Both the position numbers and the translations under genes were made by a program. A stretch of DNA of 64,000 nt, from positions 1 to 64,000 of the forward strand of contig JNWL01000032.1 in NCBI GenBank assembly GCA_000716465.1, given 5' to 3'. The DNA comes from Streptomyces bikiniensis (GTDB taxonomy: Bacteria > Actinomycetota > Actinomycetes > Streptomycetales > Streptomycetaceae). Shown one piece after another: positions 49,928-59,542 of this stretch. Within the stretch, counting starts at the first letter, position 1. The number at the start of each line of letters is the position of its first letter. Under the pieces are notes generated by a model. It made no database searches. It was not told where the DNA came from and worked only from the letters and a program-made list of their open reading frames with translations.

Positions 49928-51088
49928 GTGCTGCCGATACGCACATCCCGTACCACCCTCGCGGCCGTCGCCCTGGCGGTCTCGCTCACGGCCTGCTCCG
50001 CCCGGGCGGCGGACACGTCCCCGGAGGCGCGGCCCGCGGCGCCACCGGCGAAGGTGACGGTCGTGGACAAGACGGCGGGCAAGCCGGTGACGGTGACGGC
50101 GGCGGACGGCAAGCTGGCCGCGGTGAAGGTCACCGACGCGGAGGGCGGGACCCTCACCGGCCGTACGGACGCGAGCGGCACGCGCTGGACGTCGGACCGC
50201 AAGGCGGCCCCGGGCACCTCGTACACGGTGGAGGTCACGGCCGGCGGCACCGACGGCAAGGAGACGACGACCCGCTCCTCCTTCTCCACCCCGGACCCCG
50301 AGAAGGTCAACAAGCTGACCCTCGCCCCGGGCAAGAACACCACCGTGGGCATCGCCCACCCCCTCTCGATCGTCTTCGACCACCCGGTGACGAAGAAGGC
50401 GGACGTCGAGAAGCAGCTCAAGGTGACGACCTCGAACAACACCGAGGGCTCCTGGGGCTGGGTCAAGGACTGGTCGGGCCGGGACAGGGCGGACTGGCGG
50501 CCGAAGGAGTACTGGAAGCCCGGCACGAAGGTCACCCTCGAGGCGGACCTCAACGGCACGGACTCGGGCGGCGGCTGGTTCGTACGGGACTACGCCACGG
50601 GCTTCACGGTGGGCGACGCCCAGGTGGTGAAGGTGGACCTGGACAGCCACAAGCTGACGGTGCGGAAGAACGGCAGCACCGTCCGCACGATCCCGGTCTC
50701 CGGCGGCACGCCCGGCGGCGACAAGCGCTCCTGGCGGGGCACGGCCGTCCTGATGGCGAAGGAGGGCACCATCAACATGAACTCGGAGACGGTCGGCCTG
50801 GGCGACGCCTACGACAAGATGGTCGACTACTCGATGCGCCTGACCTGGTCGGGCATGTACGCCCACGCGGCCCCGTGGAACGCGCGCCACTTCGGCAACG
50901 CCAACAAGAGCTCGGGCTGCATCGGCATGAGCGACGCCGACGCGGCCGCCCTCTACGCCCTGGTGAAGCCGGGCGACCCGTTCGAGATCGAGGGCGCCGA
51001 CACGAAGGGCACGGTCGCCGAGGGCAACGGCTACGGCGCGTGGAACGTGAGCTGGGCGGACTGGAAGGCGAAGAGCGCGCTGAGCTGA
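49928..51088 (+). CDS. L,D-transpeptidase, lipoprotein type
   Basis: A 386-residue exported enzyme. The signal has lipobox SLTAC (Cys23). Two Ig-like domains precede a YkuD catalytic domain: VKVDLDSHKLTVRKNGSTV, GMYAHAAPWNARHFGNAN and the nucleophile Cys331 in SSGCIG. It forms 3-3 cross-links in peptidoglycan, or attaches proteins, outside the membrane. GTG 49928 is preceded by GGAGG at 8 nt. It is transcribed away from the FemX/MurJ pair across 204 bp, which hold promoter-like sequence and no gene, and ends at a small hairpin. Confidence 0.92.
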   Translation: MLPIRTSRTTLAAVALAVSLTACSARAADTSPEARPAAPPAKVTVVDKTAGKPVTVTAADGKLAAVKVTDAEGGTLTGRTDASGTRWTSDRKAAPGTSYTVEVTAGGTDGKETTTRSSFSTPDPEKVNKLTLAPGKNTTVGIAHPLSIVFDHPVTKKADVEKQLKVTTSNNTEGSWGWVKDWSGRDRADWRPKEYWKPGTKVTLEADLNGTDSGGGWFVRDYATGFTVGDAQVVKVDLDSHKLTVRKNGSTVRTIPVSGGTPGGDKRSWRGTAVLMAKEGTINMNSETVGLGDAYDKMVDYSMRLTWSGMYAHAAPWNARHFGNANKSSGCIGMSDADAAALYALVKPGDPFEIEGADTKGTVAEGNGYGAWNVSWADWKAKSALS

Positions 51089-51106
51089 GCCCGCTCCCCA
51101 ACAGGC

Positions 51107-51125
51107 CCACCCACAAGGGTGGTTT
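51107..51125 (+). terminator. Small terminator after L,D-transpeptidase
   Basis: CCACCC-acaa-GGGTGG followed by TTTA, 18 bp past the stop. Confidence 0.5.
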
Positions 51126-51210
51126 ACGCGATTCGCACCTCCGGCCCGCGACTCCCTGACTACGCTCGGCGACGCAGCGAAAGGAACGCCGTAGGCCGGA
51201 GGTACTGACC

Positions 51211-52035
51211 GTGGTCAACATCCAGGAGCTCGACCCCAACGCTTCCCCTCTGGACTACTACGGCTGGGAACTCCGCCGCCGCAGGGAGGAACACCGACTC
51301 ACGCAGCAGCAGCTCGGGGACGCCATCTTCTGCACGGGCTCCCTCGTCGGCCAGATCGAGACAGCGAGGAAGCTCCCCACCCGCGAGTTCTCGGAACGGG
51401 TGGACGCGGCCCTCGGTACGGGCGGGACCTTCTCCCGGCTGATCGGCCTGGTGCTGCGCAGCCGGTTGCCCTCCTGGTTCCAACCGGTCGCGGAGTTGGA
51501 GGTCCGCGCCACGTACATCTCCACGTTCCAGACGCAGGTCGTGTACGGCCTGTTGCAGACGCCGGAGTACGCGCGGGCGCTGCTCGCCGTCGACTATCCG
51601 GACAAGGCCGAGGAGATGGTGGCGGCCCGGCTGGAACGCCAGCGCGCCCTGGAGCGCACCGAGCCGCCGGCCCTGTGGGTCGTCCTGAGCGAGGCCGTAC
51701 TGCGGCAGGAGGTCGGCGACCGCGAGGTCATGCGCGGGCAGTTGGCGCACCTGCTGGCGTTCCGCGACAACCCGTGGGTGCAGATCCAGGTGCTGCCGTT
51801 CTCCGCCGGTGAGCACACGGGACTGATGGGGTCGTTCACCCTCTTCAGGTTCGACGACGACCCCGACATCTTCTACACCGACGGTTACGACCAGGGTCAC
51901 ATGACCGCCAATCCGCCCGTGATCAAGGAACGTTCCGTCGGCTACGCTCGGCTGCAAGCCACGGCCCTCTCTGTCGAGGACTCGGCGGCACTGATCACCC
52001 GCGTGATGGAGGAATGCTATGGAGACCCGTCCTGA
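51211..52035 (+). CDS. HTH regulator, Scr1/DUF5753 type
   Basis: A 274-residue XRE-type regulator. The N-terminal HTH is WELRRRREEHRLTQQQLGDA with GSLVGQIETARKLPT. The DUF5753 (Scr1) body follows: SWFQPVAELEVRATYISTF, QTPEYARALLAVDYP, LWVVLSEAVLRQEVGDREVM, QIQVLPFSAGEHTGLMGSF. Scr1 proteins act as antitoxin-like partners of the small DUF397 proteins encoded next to them. GTG 51211 follows GGAGGTACTGACC. The downstream DUF397 gene overlaps its end by 17 nt. Confidence 0.93.
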   Translation: MVNIQELDPNASPLDYYGWELRRRREEHRLTQQQLGDAIFCTGSLVGQIETARKLPTREFSERVDAALGTGGTFSRLIGLVLRSRLPSWFQPVAELEVRATYISTFQTQVVYGLLQTPEYARALLAVDYPDKAEEMVAARLERQRALERTEPPALWVVLSEAVLRQEVGDREVMRGQLAHLLAFRDNPWVQIQVLPFSAGEHTGLMGSFTLFRFDDDPDIFYTDGYDQGHMTANPPVIKERSVGYARLQATALSVEDSAALITRVMEECYGDPS

Positions 52036-52213
52036 CCTGACCGGAGCGCGGTGGCGGAAGTCCTCGTACAGCGGCACCAACGGCGGCGAGTGCGTCGAGG
52101 TCGCCGACGGCTTCCCCGGCGCCGTCCCGGTCCGCGACAGCAAGAACCCGGCGGGCCCGGCCCTGGTCATGGGCGCCGAGGCGTGGCAGGCGTTCGTGGA
52201 GGGGCTCCGCTAG
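52019..52213 (+). CDS. DUF397 protein (partner of Scr1 regulator)
   Basis: A 64-residue protein with the DUF397 signature: GARWRKSSYSGTNGGECVEV, VPVRDSKNPAGPAL and a final EAWQAFVEGLR. DUF397/Scr1 pairs are numerous in Streptomyces and are thought to be toxin-antitoxin-like or morphogenesis regulators (the BldB/WhiJ-like group). It overlaps the Scr1 gene by 17 nt, so the two are translated in a coupled way. No other partner is nearby. Confidence 0.95.
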   Translation: METRPDLTGARWRKSSYSGTNGGECVEVADGFPGAVPVRDSKNPAGPALVMGAEAWQAFVEGLR

Positions 52214-52250
52214 GAGCCCTCCCCGTCACGTCATACCGGTTTCGAGCCGG

Positions 52251-52901
52251 TCAGTGGTCTTGCCGGGGTGTCTGGGAGCGAAAGCTGTGGCCGAGTTCGG
52301 TGCCCAGTCCGTAGTAGTGGCGGAAGTTGTAGATCAGCGGGCTCCACGCGGACGGATCGATGTGCTGAGATCCGGGGACGACGACATGCGGATGGGCGTG
52401 GACCCTGAGCACGTGGGCTTCGACGATGAGGAACGCCCCGGAGGCGTCGGGTTGGACCCGGGCGGCACGTGCCTCCAACTGGATGGGGCATTCGGCGGCC
52501 CTGGGCGGCCGGACCAGCTCGGAGGGTTCAGGTCGCAGGCCGGCGGCGGCGAACTTGTCCGGCTCGAAGCGGTAGGTGCCGCGCTTGCTCGCGGGTATCG
52601 GGGTGCGTCCGGTCAGCGGTGCCAGCCGCTCCACCGCCGGCCACTGGGCCGGCGCGGGGAGGTTGACCACGAGATCGGGGCGGCTGAGGAGATTGTGCGC
52701 GGTCTGTCCCTCGGGGCCCAGACCGAGGACGAGGACATGGCCGAGCGCCCAGGCCGAGGACATCGGCGCCAGGTTGAAGGAGCCGTCCTCGTTCTCCGTC
52801 GAGATCAGTACGACCGGCGTTCCGAAGTACAGAACGCTCGGCTCGATGGTCAGATGGGCGGCCGATGCGTCGGGCACGGTGCCGGGTGTCGCGGTGTTCA
52901 T
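52251..52901 (-). CDS. Flavin reductase-like FMN-binding protein
   Basis: A 216-residue flavoprotein of the flavin reductase-like split-barrel family. Motifs are SVLYFGTPVVLISTENEDGS, LAPMSSAWALGHVLVLGLGP and ARVQPDASGAFLIVEAHVL. It binds FMN and probably reduces flavin with NAD(P)H or acts as an oxidoreductase for an unknown substrate. ATG 52901 begins the family; longer upstream sequence is not conserved. It faces the DUF397 gene convergently over a 37-bp gap. The 142-bp gap 52902-53043 shows no gene. Confidence 0.85.
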   Translation of the reverse strand: MNTATPGTVPDASAAHLTIEPSVLYFGTPVVLISTENEDGSFNLAPMSSAWALGHVLVLGLGPEGQTAHNLLSRPDLVVNLPAPAQWPAVERLAPLTGRTPIPASKRGTYRFEPDKFAAAGLRPEPSELVRPPRAAECPIQLEARAARVQPDASGAFLIVEAHVLRVHAHPHVVVPGSQHIDPSAWSPLIYNFRHYYGLGTELGHSFRSQTPRQDH

Positions 52902-53043
52902 GGGAATCGACCCTAGGGCGGGGACTCTTCGGTGATCACCGAAGAATCGCCCGGTGGACGGGGGACGGCCATGCGCGACGCATGACGCGCACCCGGAGGG
53001 CCCGGCGCGTCGGCCGACCCGCGAGACGGTCGGGAGCACACGC

Positions 53044-53700
53044 CTAACCCAGGCGCCGCATCTCCCACACCAGTACCTCCGCGTCACCGGTCGCGAGCAG
53101 GCTCAGGTCCTTCTCGTCGGTGGCGCGGGCCGCGTCGCCCGTGGCGAGTTCCTCCGTGCCGACGCGGACCGTGCCGCGTGTCACGTGGGCGTAGACGAAG
53201 TCGCCGTCCGGGAGCGGTGTCCGTTCGGCGTTCTTCAGGCGGTGGACGCGGAGGGTCGCGCCCGGGACCTCGTACGCGAGGTCCCCGTCGTGGCCCCGTA
53301 CCACCTCGTACGTCGGCTTTCCGTCGAACGACGGCGGGGCGAGCCACATCTGGACGAAGACCAGGGGGGTGCCGGCGTCGTTGCGTTCGACGTGGCGGAC
53401 GCCGGAAGCCGCGCTCAGGTGCTGGAGGTCGCCCGCGCGGACGACCGTCGCGCGGCCCGTCGAGTCGCGGTGGGTGAGTTCGCCCGACACGACCCAGGTG
53501 ACGATCTCGGTGTGGCTGTGCGGGTGCTCGTCGAACCCGGCCCCCGGGGCGAGGCGCTCCTCGTTGCAGGCGACCAGCGAACCGAAGCGGAGGTTGTCGG
53601 GGTCGTAGTGCGGGCCGAAGGAGAAGGCGTGCCGGGTGTCGACGCCCGCCGCCGGGTCGCCGCCGGGGTACCGCTCGTCCGCGCGCTGGATGCGTATCAC
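53044..53700 (-). CDS. Pirin family protein
   Basis: A 218-residue bicupin of the pirin/YhhW type. The metal-binding His residues are in DEHPHSHTEIVTWVVSGEL, and the second motif HLSAASGVRHVERND with VFVQMWLAP supports the fold. Pirins include quercetinases and redox-sensing nuclear-like cofactors, so substrate and role are open. GTG 53700 follows a TACGGT box by 6 nt and so is possibly leaderless. It is divergent from fasR over 91 bp. Confidence 0.9.
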   Translation of the reverse strand: MIRIQRADERYPGGDPAAGVDTRHAFSFGPHYDPDNLRFGSLVACNEERLAPGAGFDEHPHSHTEIVTWVVSGELTHRDSTGRATVVRAGDLQHLSAASGVRHVERNDAGTPLVFVQMWLAPPSFDGKPTYEVVRGHDGDLAYEVPGATLRVHRLKNAERTPLPDGDFVYAHVTRGTVRVGTEELATGDAARATDEKDLSLLATGDAEVLVWEMRRLG

Positions 53701-53791
53701 GGGCCCACCGTAGCCGTCCGCCCGCCCCCCGCCGGGGGCGAACCCGCCCCGACCCCGCACGTCGGCGTCCGGATAAGGCAGTCTTGTCCCC

Positions 53792-54973
53792 GTGCCTGAA
53801 CCCGTGAACGCCTCCCATCCGCACGCCGCGACCCTGAAGCGCCTGGAGCAGTCCTCCGGGCGGCTGGCCGCCGGTGCCATCGCCCGCATGGACGAGACGC
53901 TGCCGTGGTACCGCGCGATGCCGCCCGAGAACCGGTCGTGGATCGGCCTCGTCGCCCAGGCCGGCATCGCCGCGTTCACGGAGTGGTTCCGGCACCCGGA
54001 GACCCCGCAGGCGATCTCGACGGACGTCTTCGGCACCGCGCCCCGCGAGCTGACCCGGGCGATCACCCTGCGCCAGACCGTGGAGATGGTCCGGACCACC
54101 ATCGAGGTCATGGAGTCGGCGATCGAGGAGGTCGCCGCCCCCGGCGACGAGTCGGTGCTGCGCGAGGCGCTCCTCGTCTACGCCCGGGAGATCGCCTTCG
54201 CCACCGCCCAGGTGTACGCGCAGGCCGCCGAGGCCCGGGGCGCGTGGGACGCGCGCCTGGAGTCACTCGTGGTGAACGCCGTGCTGTCCGGCGAGGCGGA
54301 CGAGGGCGCCGTGTCGCGGGCCGCCGCGCTCGGCTGGAACTCCCCGGAGCACGTGTGCGTGCTGCTCGGCACGGCCCCGGACGGGGACAGCGAGCTGACG
54401 GTGGAGGCGATCCGCCGGGCCGCCCGGCACGCCAAGCTCCAGGTCCTCACCGGGGTCCTCGGAAACCGGCTCGTCGTCATCGCGGGCGGCAACGACAACC
54501 CCCTCGCGGTGGCGAAGGCCCTGATCGGGCCGTACGCGCCGGGTCCGGTGGTGGCCGGTCCGGTGGTCCCCGACCTGCTCGCGGCGACGCGTTCCGCGCA
54601 GGCGGCGGCGGCCGGTCTGAAGGCCTGCTCGGCCTGGCAGGACGCCCCGCGCCCGGTCCTCGCGGACGATCTCCTTCCGGAGCGGGCCATCGCCTCGGAC
54701 CCTTCGGCGCGCGAGCAGTTGGTGGAGGAGATCTACAGACCGCTGGAGGAAGCCGGGTCGGCGCTCCTGGAAACTCTCAGTGTCTACCTGGAGCAGGCGA
54801 GCAGCCTGGAAGGCGCGGCGCGGATGCTCTTCGTCCACCCGAATACCGTGCGCTACCGGCTTCGACGTGTGACCGACGTCACCGGTTGGTCACCCTCCGA
54901 CGTCCGCTCCGCCTTCACCCTGCGGATCGCGCTCATCCTGGGACGCTTGGCCGACGGCGAGACGCAGTCCTAG
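53792..54973 (+). CDS. fasR: FasR-like activator of fatty acid biosynthesis (PucR/CdaR family)
   Basis: A 393-residue regulator. The N-terminal half is helical (LEQSSGRLAAGAIARMDETL), the middle has a GGDEF-like CdaR core (HVCVLLGTAPDG, LQVLTGVLGNRLVVIAGG), and the C-terminus is a PucR HTH: GAARMLFVHPNTVRYRLRRV then TGWSPSDVRSAFTLRIAL. In S. coelicolor, FasR is encoded just upstream of fabD and activates the fab operon by binding its promoter. Position and domains match here. A 17-bp inverted repeat lies at 54978-54994, just after the gene. GTG 53792. Acyl-CoA sensing is inferred from the family. Confidence 0.9.
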   Translation: MPEPVNASHPHAATLKRLEQSSGRLAAGAIARMDETLPWYRAMPPENRSWIGLVAQAGIAAFTEWFRHPETPQAISTDVFGTAPRELTRAITLRQTVEMVRTTIEVMESAIEEVAAPGDESVLREALLVYAREIAFATAQVYAQAAEARGAWDARLESLVVNAVLSGEADEGAVSRAAALGWNSPEHVCVLLGTAPDGDSELTVEAIRRAARHAKLQVLTGVLGNRLVVIAGGNDNPLAVAKALIGPYAPGPVVAGPVVPDLLAATRSAQAAAAGLKACSAWQDAPRPVLADDLLPERAIASDPSAREQLVEEIYRPLEEAGSALLETLSVYLEQASSLEGAARMLFVHPNTVRYRLRRVTDVTGWSPSDVRSAFTLRIALILGRLADGETQS

Positions 54974-54977
54974 ACTT

Positions 54978-54994
54978 TTGTCGAACACCGACAA
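54978..54994 (+). promoter_or_regulatory. Candidate FasR operator before fabD
   Basis: TTGTCG-AACAC-CGACAA, a perfect 6-bp inverted repeat with 5-bp spacer, 68 bp before fabD GTG 55063. In S. coelicolor FasR binds the fabD promoter region; I match the site by position and symmetry, not by measured binding. Confidence 0.5.
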
Positions 54995-55062
54995 TTCCCC
55001 CGACGGTTCTTCGTCCCTGTCCCCACGGGCGCTCGGAGCCGTCCCCAAGAGAGAGTGTGAGG

Positions 55063-55983
55063 GTGCTCGTACTCGTCGCTCCCGGCCAAGGCGCCCAGAC
55101 GCCCGGCTTCCTGACCCCCTGGCTCGAACTCCCCGGCGCCGCCGACCGCGTGGCGGCCTGGTCCGACGCCATCGGGCTCGACCTCGCCCACTACGGCACG
55201 AAGGCGGACGCGGACGAGATCCGTGACACCGCCGTGGCCCAGCCCCTCCTCGTCGCCGCCGGCCTGCTCTCCGCGGCCGCGCTCGGCGACGACCTCGCGC
55301 CCGGCGTCGTCGCCGGCCACAGCGTCGGCGAGTTCACCGCCGCCGCGTTCGCCGGCGTCCTCGACGACACCGCCGCGCTGCGGCTCGTCCGGACCCGCGG
55401 GCTCGCGATGGCCGAGGCCGCCGCGATCACGGCGACCGGCATGTCGGCGCTGCTCGGCGGCGACCCCGAGGTCACCGTCCCGCACCTGGAGAAGCTCGGC
55501 CTGACGGCCGCCAACGTGAACGGCGCGGGCCAGATCGTGGCCGCCGGCACCCTGGAGCAGCTGGCCGCCCTGGAGGCGGACAAGCCCGAGGGCGTCCGCC
55601 GGGTCGTGGCGCTCAAGGTCGCCGGCGCCTTCCACACCCACCACATGGCCCCGGCCGTGGCGAAGCTGGAGGAGGCCGCGGCGAAGCTGTCGCCGGCCGC
55701 CCCGACCACCCGCTACGTGTCCAACAAGGACGGCCAGGTCGTCATGGACGGCGCCGAGGTCGTGTCCCGGCTGGTCGGCCAGGTCGCCAACCCGGTCCGC
55801 TGGGACCTGTGCATGGAGACCTTCCACGACCTGGGCGCGACGGCGCTGATCGAGGTGTGCCCCGGCGGCACCCTGACCGGCATCGCCAAGCGGGCCCTGC
55901 CGGATGTGGCCACGGTCGCCCTGAAGACTCCCGACGACCTCGACGCGGCCCGTACGCTCGTCGCCGAGCACGCGGCCGTCTGA
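55063..55983 (+). CDS. fabD: Malonyl-CoA:ACP transacylase
   Basis: A 306-residue enzyme that moves malonyl from CoA to ACP for fatty acid and possibly polyketide synthesis. The GQGAQ motif (LVLVAPGQGAQTPGFL) starts the protein, the nucleophile Ser87 is in GHSVGE, and His191 in KVAGAFHTHHM completes the site. GTG 55063 gives the usual N-terminus and has GAGAGAG 7 nt upstream; GTG 55057 is an alternative. It is first in the fabD-fabH-acpP-fabF cluster, under FasR control by homology. Confidence 0.95.
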   Translation: MLVLVAPGQGAQTPGFLTPWLELPGAADRVAAWSDAIGLDLAHYGTKADADEIRDTAVAQPLLVAAGLLSAAALGDDLAPGVVAGHSVGEFTAAAFAGVLDDTAALRLVRTRGLAMAEAAAITATGMSALLGGDPEVTVPHLEKLGLTAANVNGAGQIVAAGTLEQLAALEADKPEGVRRVVALKVAGAFHTHHMAPAVAKLEEAAAKLSPAAPTTRYVSNKDGQVVMDGAEVVSRLVGQVANPVRWDLCMETFHDLGATALIEVCPGGTLTGIAKRALPDVATVALKTPDDLDAARTLVAEHAAV

Positions 55984-56001
55984 CTAGGAGTGTCGAGAAG
56001 C

Positions 56002-57069
<1,068 letters not shown>

Positions 57070-57124
57070 GCACCCGGATCTCCCGGAAGCCCCTTACCGA
57101 AGCAATCACAGAAGGAGCGCCACC

Positions 57125-57373
57125 ATGGCCTTCACCCAGGAGCAGATCGTCGAAGGTCTCGCCGAGATCGTCAACGAGATCGCCGGCATCCCGACCGAGG
57201 ACGTCCAGCTGGACAAGTCCTTCACCGACGACCTGGACGTCGACTCGCTGTCCATGGTCGAGGTCGTCGTCGCCGCCGAAGAGCGTTTCGAGGTCAAGAT
57301 CCCGGACGAGGACGTCAAGAACCTCAAGACCGTGGGCGATGCCGTCGACTACATCCTGAAGCACCAGGGCTGA
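57125..57373 (+). CDS. acpP: Acyl carrier protein
   Basis: An 82-residue acidic ACP. The phosphopantetheine site is Ser41 in DDLDVDSLSMVEVV. Helices EQIVEGLAEIVNEIAG and the acidic end VGDAVDYILKHQG are typical. It carries growing fatty acyl chains between fabD, fabH and fabF products. ATG 57125 has the site AGAAGGAGCGCCACC. It lies 55 bp after fabH. Confidence 0.97.
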   Translation: MAFTQEQIVEGLAEIVNEIAGIPTEDVQLDKSFTDDLDVDSLSMVEVVVAAEERFEVKIPDEDVKNLKTVGDAVDYILKHQG

Positions 57374-57452
57374 TCCGGCCCTCGCTGTCCCGGTCAGCCA
57401 CCCGGCGGTGGCGCCGCATTCCGACCATCACACACATGGAGAAAGAATTCCT

Positions 57453-58715
57453 GTGAGCTCGACCAATCGCACCGTGGTCGTCACCGGTATCGGCGCAACC
57501 ACACCGCTGGGTGGCGACTCCGCATCGACCTGGGAAGGTCTGATCGCGGGACGCTCCGGCGTCCGTACGCTTGAGGGCGAACGTTTCGCCGAACTGCCCG
57601 TCAGGATCGCCGCGACGGCCGCCGTCGAGCCCGGCGACGTCCTTCCCCGGCCGCTCGCCCGCAAGCTGGACCGCTCGGCGCAGTTCGCCGTGATCGCGGC
57701 CCGCGAGGCGTGGGCCGACGCGGGCTACACCGCCCCGGCCGGTGAGGACCAGAAGATCGCGCCCGAGCGGCTCGGCTCCGTCATCGCCTCCGGCATCGGC
57801 GGTGTCACCACGCTGCTCGACCAGTACGACGTGCTGAAGGAGAAGGGCGTCCGCCGCGTCTCCCCGCACACCGTCCCCATGCTCATGCCCAACAGCCCCT
57901 CGGCGAACGTGGGTCTGGAGGTGAACGCCCGGGCGGGCGTCCACACCCCGGTCTCCGCGTGCGCGTCGGGCGCCGAGGCGATCGGTTACGCCGTCGAGAT
58001 GATCCGCACCGGCCGTGCCGACGTGGTCGTCGCCGGCGGCACCGAGGCGGCGATCCACCCGCTGCCGATCGCCGCCTTCGCCAACATGATGGCGATGTCC
58101 AAGAACAACGACGAGCCGGAGAAGGCCTCGCGCCCGTACGACACCGGCCGTGACGGCTTCGTGCTCGGCGAGGGCGCGGGCGTCGTGGTCCTGGAGTCCG
58201 AGGAGCACGCGAAGGCGCGCGGCGCGCGCGTCTACTGCGAGGTCCTGGGCCAGGGCCTGTCGGCCGACAGCCACCACATCGCGCAGCCCGAGCCGACCGG
58301 CCGGGGCATCGCGGCCGCGATGCGGAACCTGCTGGAATCGACGGACCTGAAGCCGTCCGAGGTCGTCCACCTGAACGCGCACGCCACGTCGACGCCGCAG
58401 GGCGACACCGCCGAGGTCAAGGCGCTGCGGAACGTCCTGGGCGACGACCTGGACCACGTCGCGATCTCCGCGACGAAGTCGATGACGGGTCACCTCCTCG
58501 GCGGCGCGGGCGGCATCGAGACCGTCGCGACGGTCCTGGCGCTGTACCACCGCCTCGCCCCGCCGACGATCAACGTCGACGAGCTGGACCCGGAGATCGA
58601 CGCGGACGTCGTCCGCGGCGAGGCCCGTCCCCTCCCGGAGGGCACGGTCGCCGCGATCAACAACTCGTTCGGCTTCGGCGGCCACAACGTCGTGCTGGCG
58701 TTCCGTACGGTCTGA
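57453..58715 (+). CDS. fabF: 3-oxoacyl-ACP synthase II (KAS II)
   Basis: A 420-residue elongation enzyme. The nucleophile Cys170 is in VSACASGAEAIGYAV, and the His residues are in LNAHATSTPQGDTAE and KSMTGHLLGGAGG. It closes with NNSFGFGGHNVVLAF. GTG 57453 follows GGAGAAAG at 7 nt. It is last in the fab operon, 79 bp after acpP, and is followed by a terminator shared with a convergent gene. Confidence 0.96.
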   Translation: MSSTNRTVVVTGIGATTPLGGDSASTWEGLIAGRSGVRTLEGERFAELPVRIAATAAVEPGDVLPRPLARKLDRSAQFAVIAAREAWADAGYTAPAGEDQKIAPERLGSVIASGIGGVTTLLDQYDVLKEKGVRRVSPHTVPMLMPNSPSANVGLEVNARAGVHTPVSACASGAEAIGYAVEMIRTGRADVVVAGGTEAAIHPLPIAAFANMMAMSKNNDEPEKASRPYDTGRDGFVLGEGAGVVVLESEEHAKARGARVYCEVLGQGLSADSHHIAQPEPTGRGIAAAMRNLLESTDLKPSEVVHLNAHATSTPQGDTAEVKALRNVLGDDLDHVAISATKSMTGHLLGGAGGIETVATVLALYHRLAPPTINVDELDPEIDADVVRGEARPLPEGTVAAINNSFGFGGHNVVLAFRTV

Positions 58716-58729
58716 TCCCTGCGCGTGAG

Positions 58730-58760
58730 AGGCCCGCTCCCCGGCAAGGGGGGCGGGCCT
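58730..58760. terminator. Terminator between fabF and DUF3145 gene
   Basis: AGGCCCGCTCCCC (58730-58742) pairs with GGGGGGCGGGCCT (58748-58760) with one wobble. It ends the rightward fab operon and may also stop the convergent DUF3145 transcript. Confidence 0.75.
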
Positions 58761-58788
58761 CCGGCGTGTTCCGGGGCGTTCCGGGGCG

Positions 58789-59283
58789 TCAGACGACCTG
58801 GTGGAGCCAGCGGACCGGGGCGCCCTCACCCGCGTAGCGGAAGGGTTCCAGTTCGTCGTCCCAGGGCTTGCCGAGGAGTTCGGCGATCTCGGCCTCCAGC
58901 CGGGTACCGCCCTGCGCGGAGCGCGCCAGGGCGGCCCGGAGCCGGTCCTCGGGGACGAGGATGTCGCCGTGCATGCCGGTGACGGCGTGGAAGATGCCCA
59001 GGTCGGGGGTGGCGCTGTAGCGCTCGCCCTCGGCGGTGGGGCAGGGCTCCGCGGTGACCTCGAAGCGGAGCATCTGCCAGCCGCGCAGGGCGGAGGCGAT
59101 CCGGGAGGCGGTGCCGGTCTCGCCCTTCCAGGAGAGTTCCGCTCTCCAGGTGCCGGGGGACGCCGGCTGGCGGACCCAGTCGAGCTGGACCCTCGCACCG
59201 AGGACGCCCGCCACCGCCCATTCGACGTGCGGGCAGAGCGCGCGCGGTGCGGAGTGTACGTACAGGACTCCACGTGTCGTCAC
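58789..59283 (-). CDS. DUF3145 family protein
   Basis: A 164-residue cytosolic actinobacterial protein: TRGVLYVHSAPRALCPHVEW, GVLGARVQLDWVRQPASPGT, WKGETGTASRIASALRGWQ, DLGIFHAVTGMHGDILVPED and a final APVRWLHQVV. The family has no known activity; it often sits beside fab genes in Streptomyces, as it does here, but a lipid role is only a guess. GTG 59283 follows GGAGG. The 59284-59542 gap holds a promoter-like stretch and no gene. Confidence 0.9.
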   Translation of the reverse strand: MTTRGVLYVHSAPRALCPHVEWAVAGVLGARVQLDWVRQPASPGTWRAELSWKGETGTASRIASALRGWQMLRFEVTAEPCPTAEGERYSATPDLGIFHAVTGMHGDILVPEDRLRAALARSAQGGTRLEAEIAELLGKPWDDELEPFRYAGEGAPVRWLHQVV

Positions 59284-59542
59284 CGGGACCTCCAGTGTGG
59301 GACGAGGTTCGCCTTTTCCCAGCGGCCTCAGTAAACATCATCGGGAGTGGATCTTCACAAACCCTCAAAAAGGGGACAGGTTGTGACGTGATGTAATTTA
59401 CCGGAGCCGGTCGGCGAGGGCGCCTCTGGTTCGACGGGGGAAAAGCTACCGTGCCGCGCCGTCATCGGGGTGACGTACGGTCGGACCGATGACGGTGCAC
59501 ACGAAGCTTTCACCCGCGAGGACGCCGAAGGAGGGGACCGGG

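Noticed and set aside
52954..53799. Plus-strand frame opposite the pirin gene
   Set aside because: It is antisense to a conserved bicupin and has no recognisable domain.
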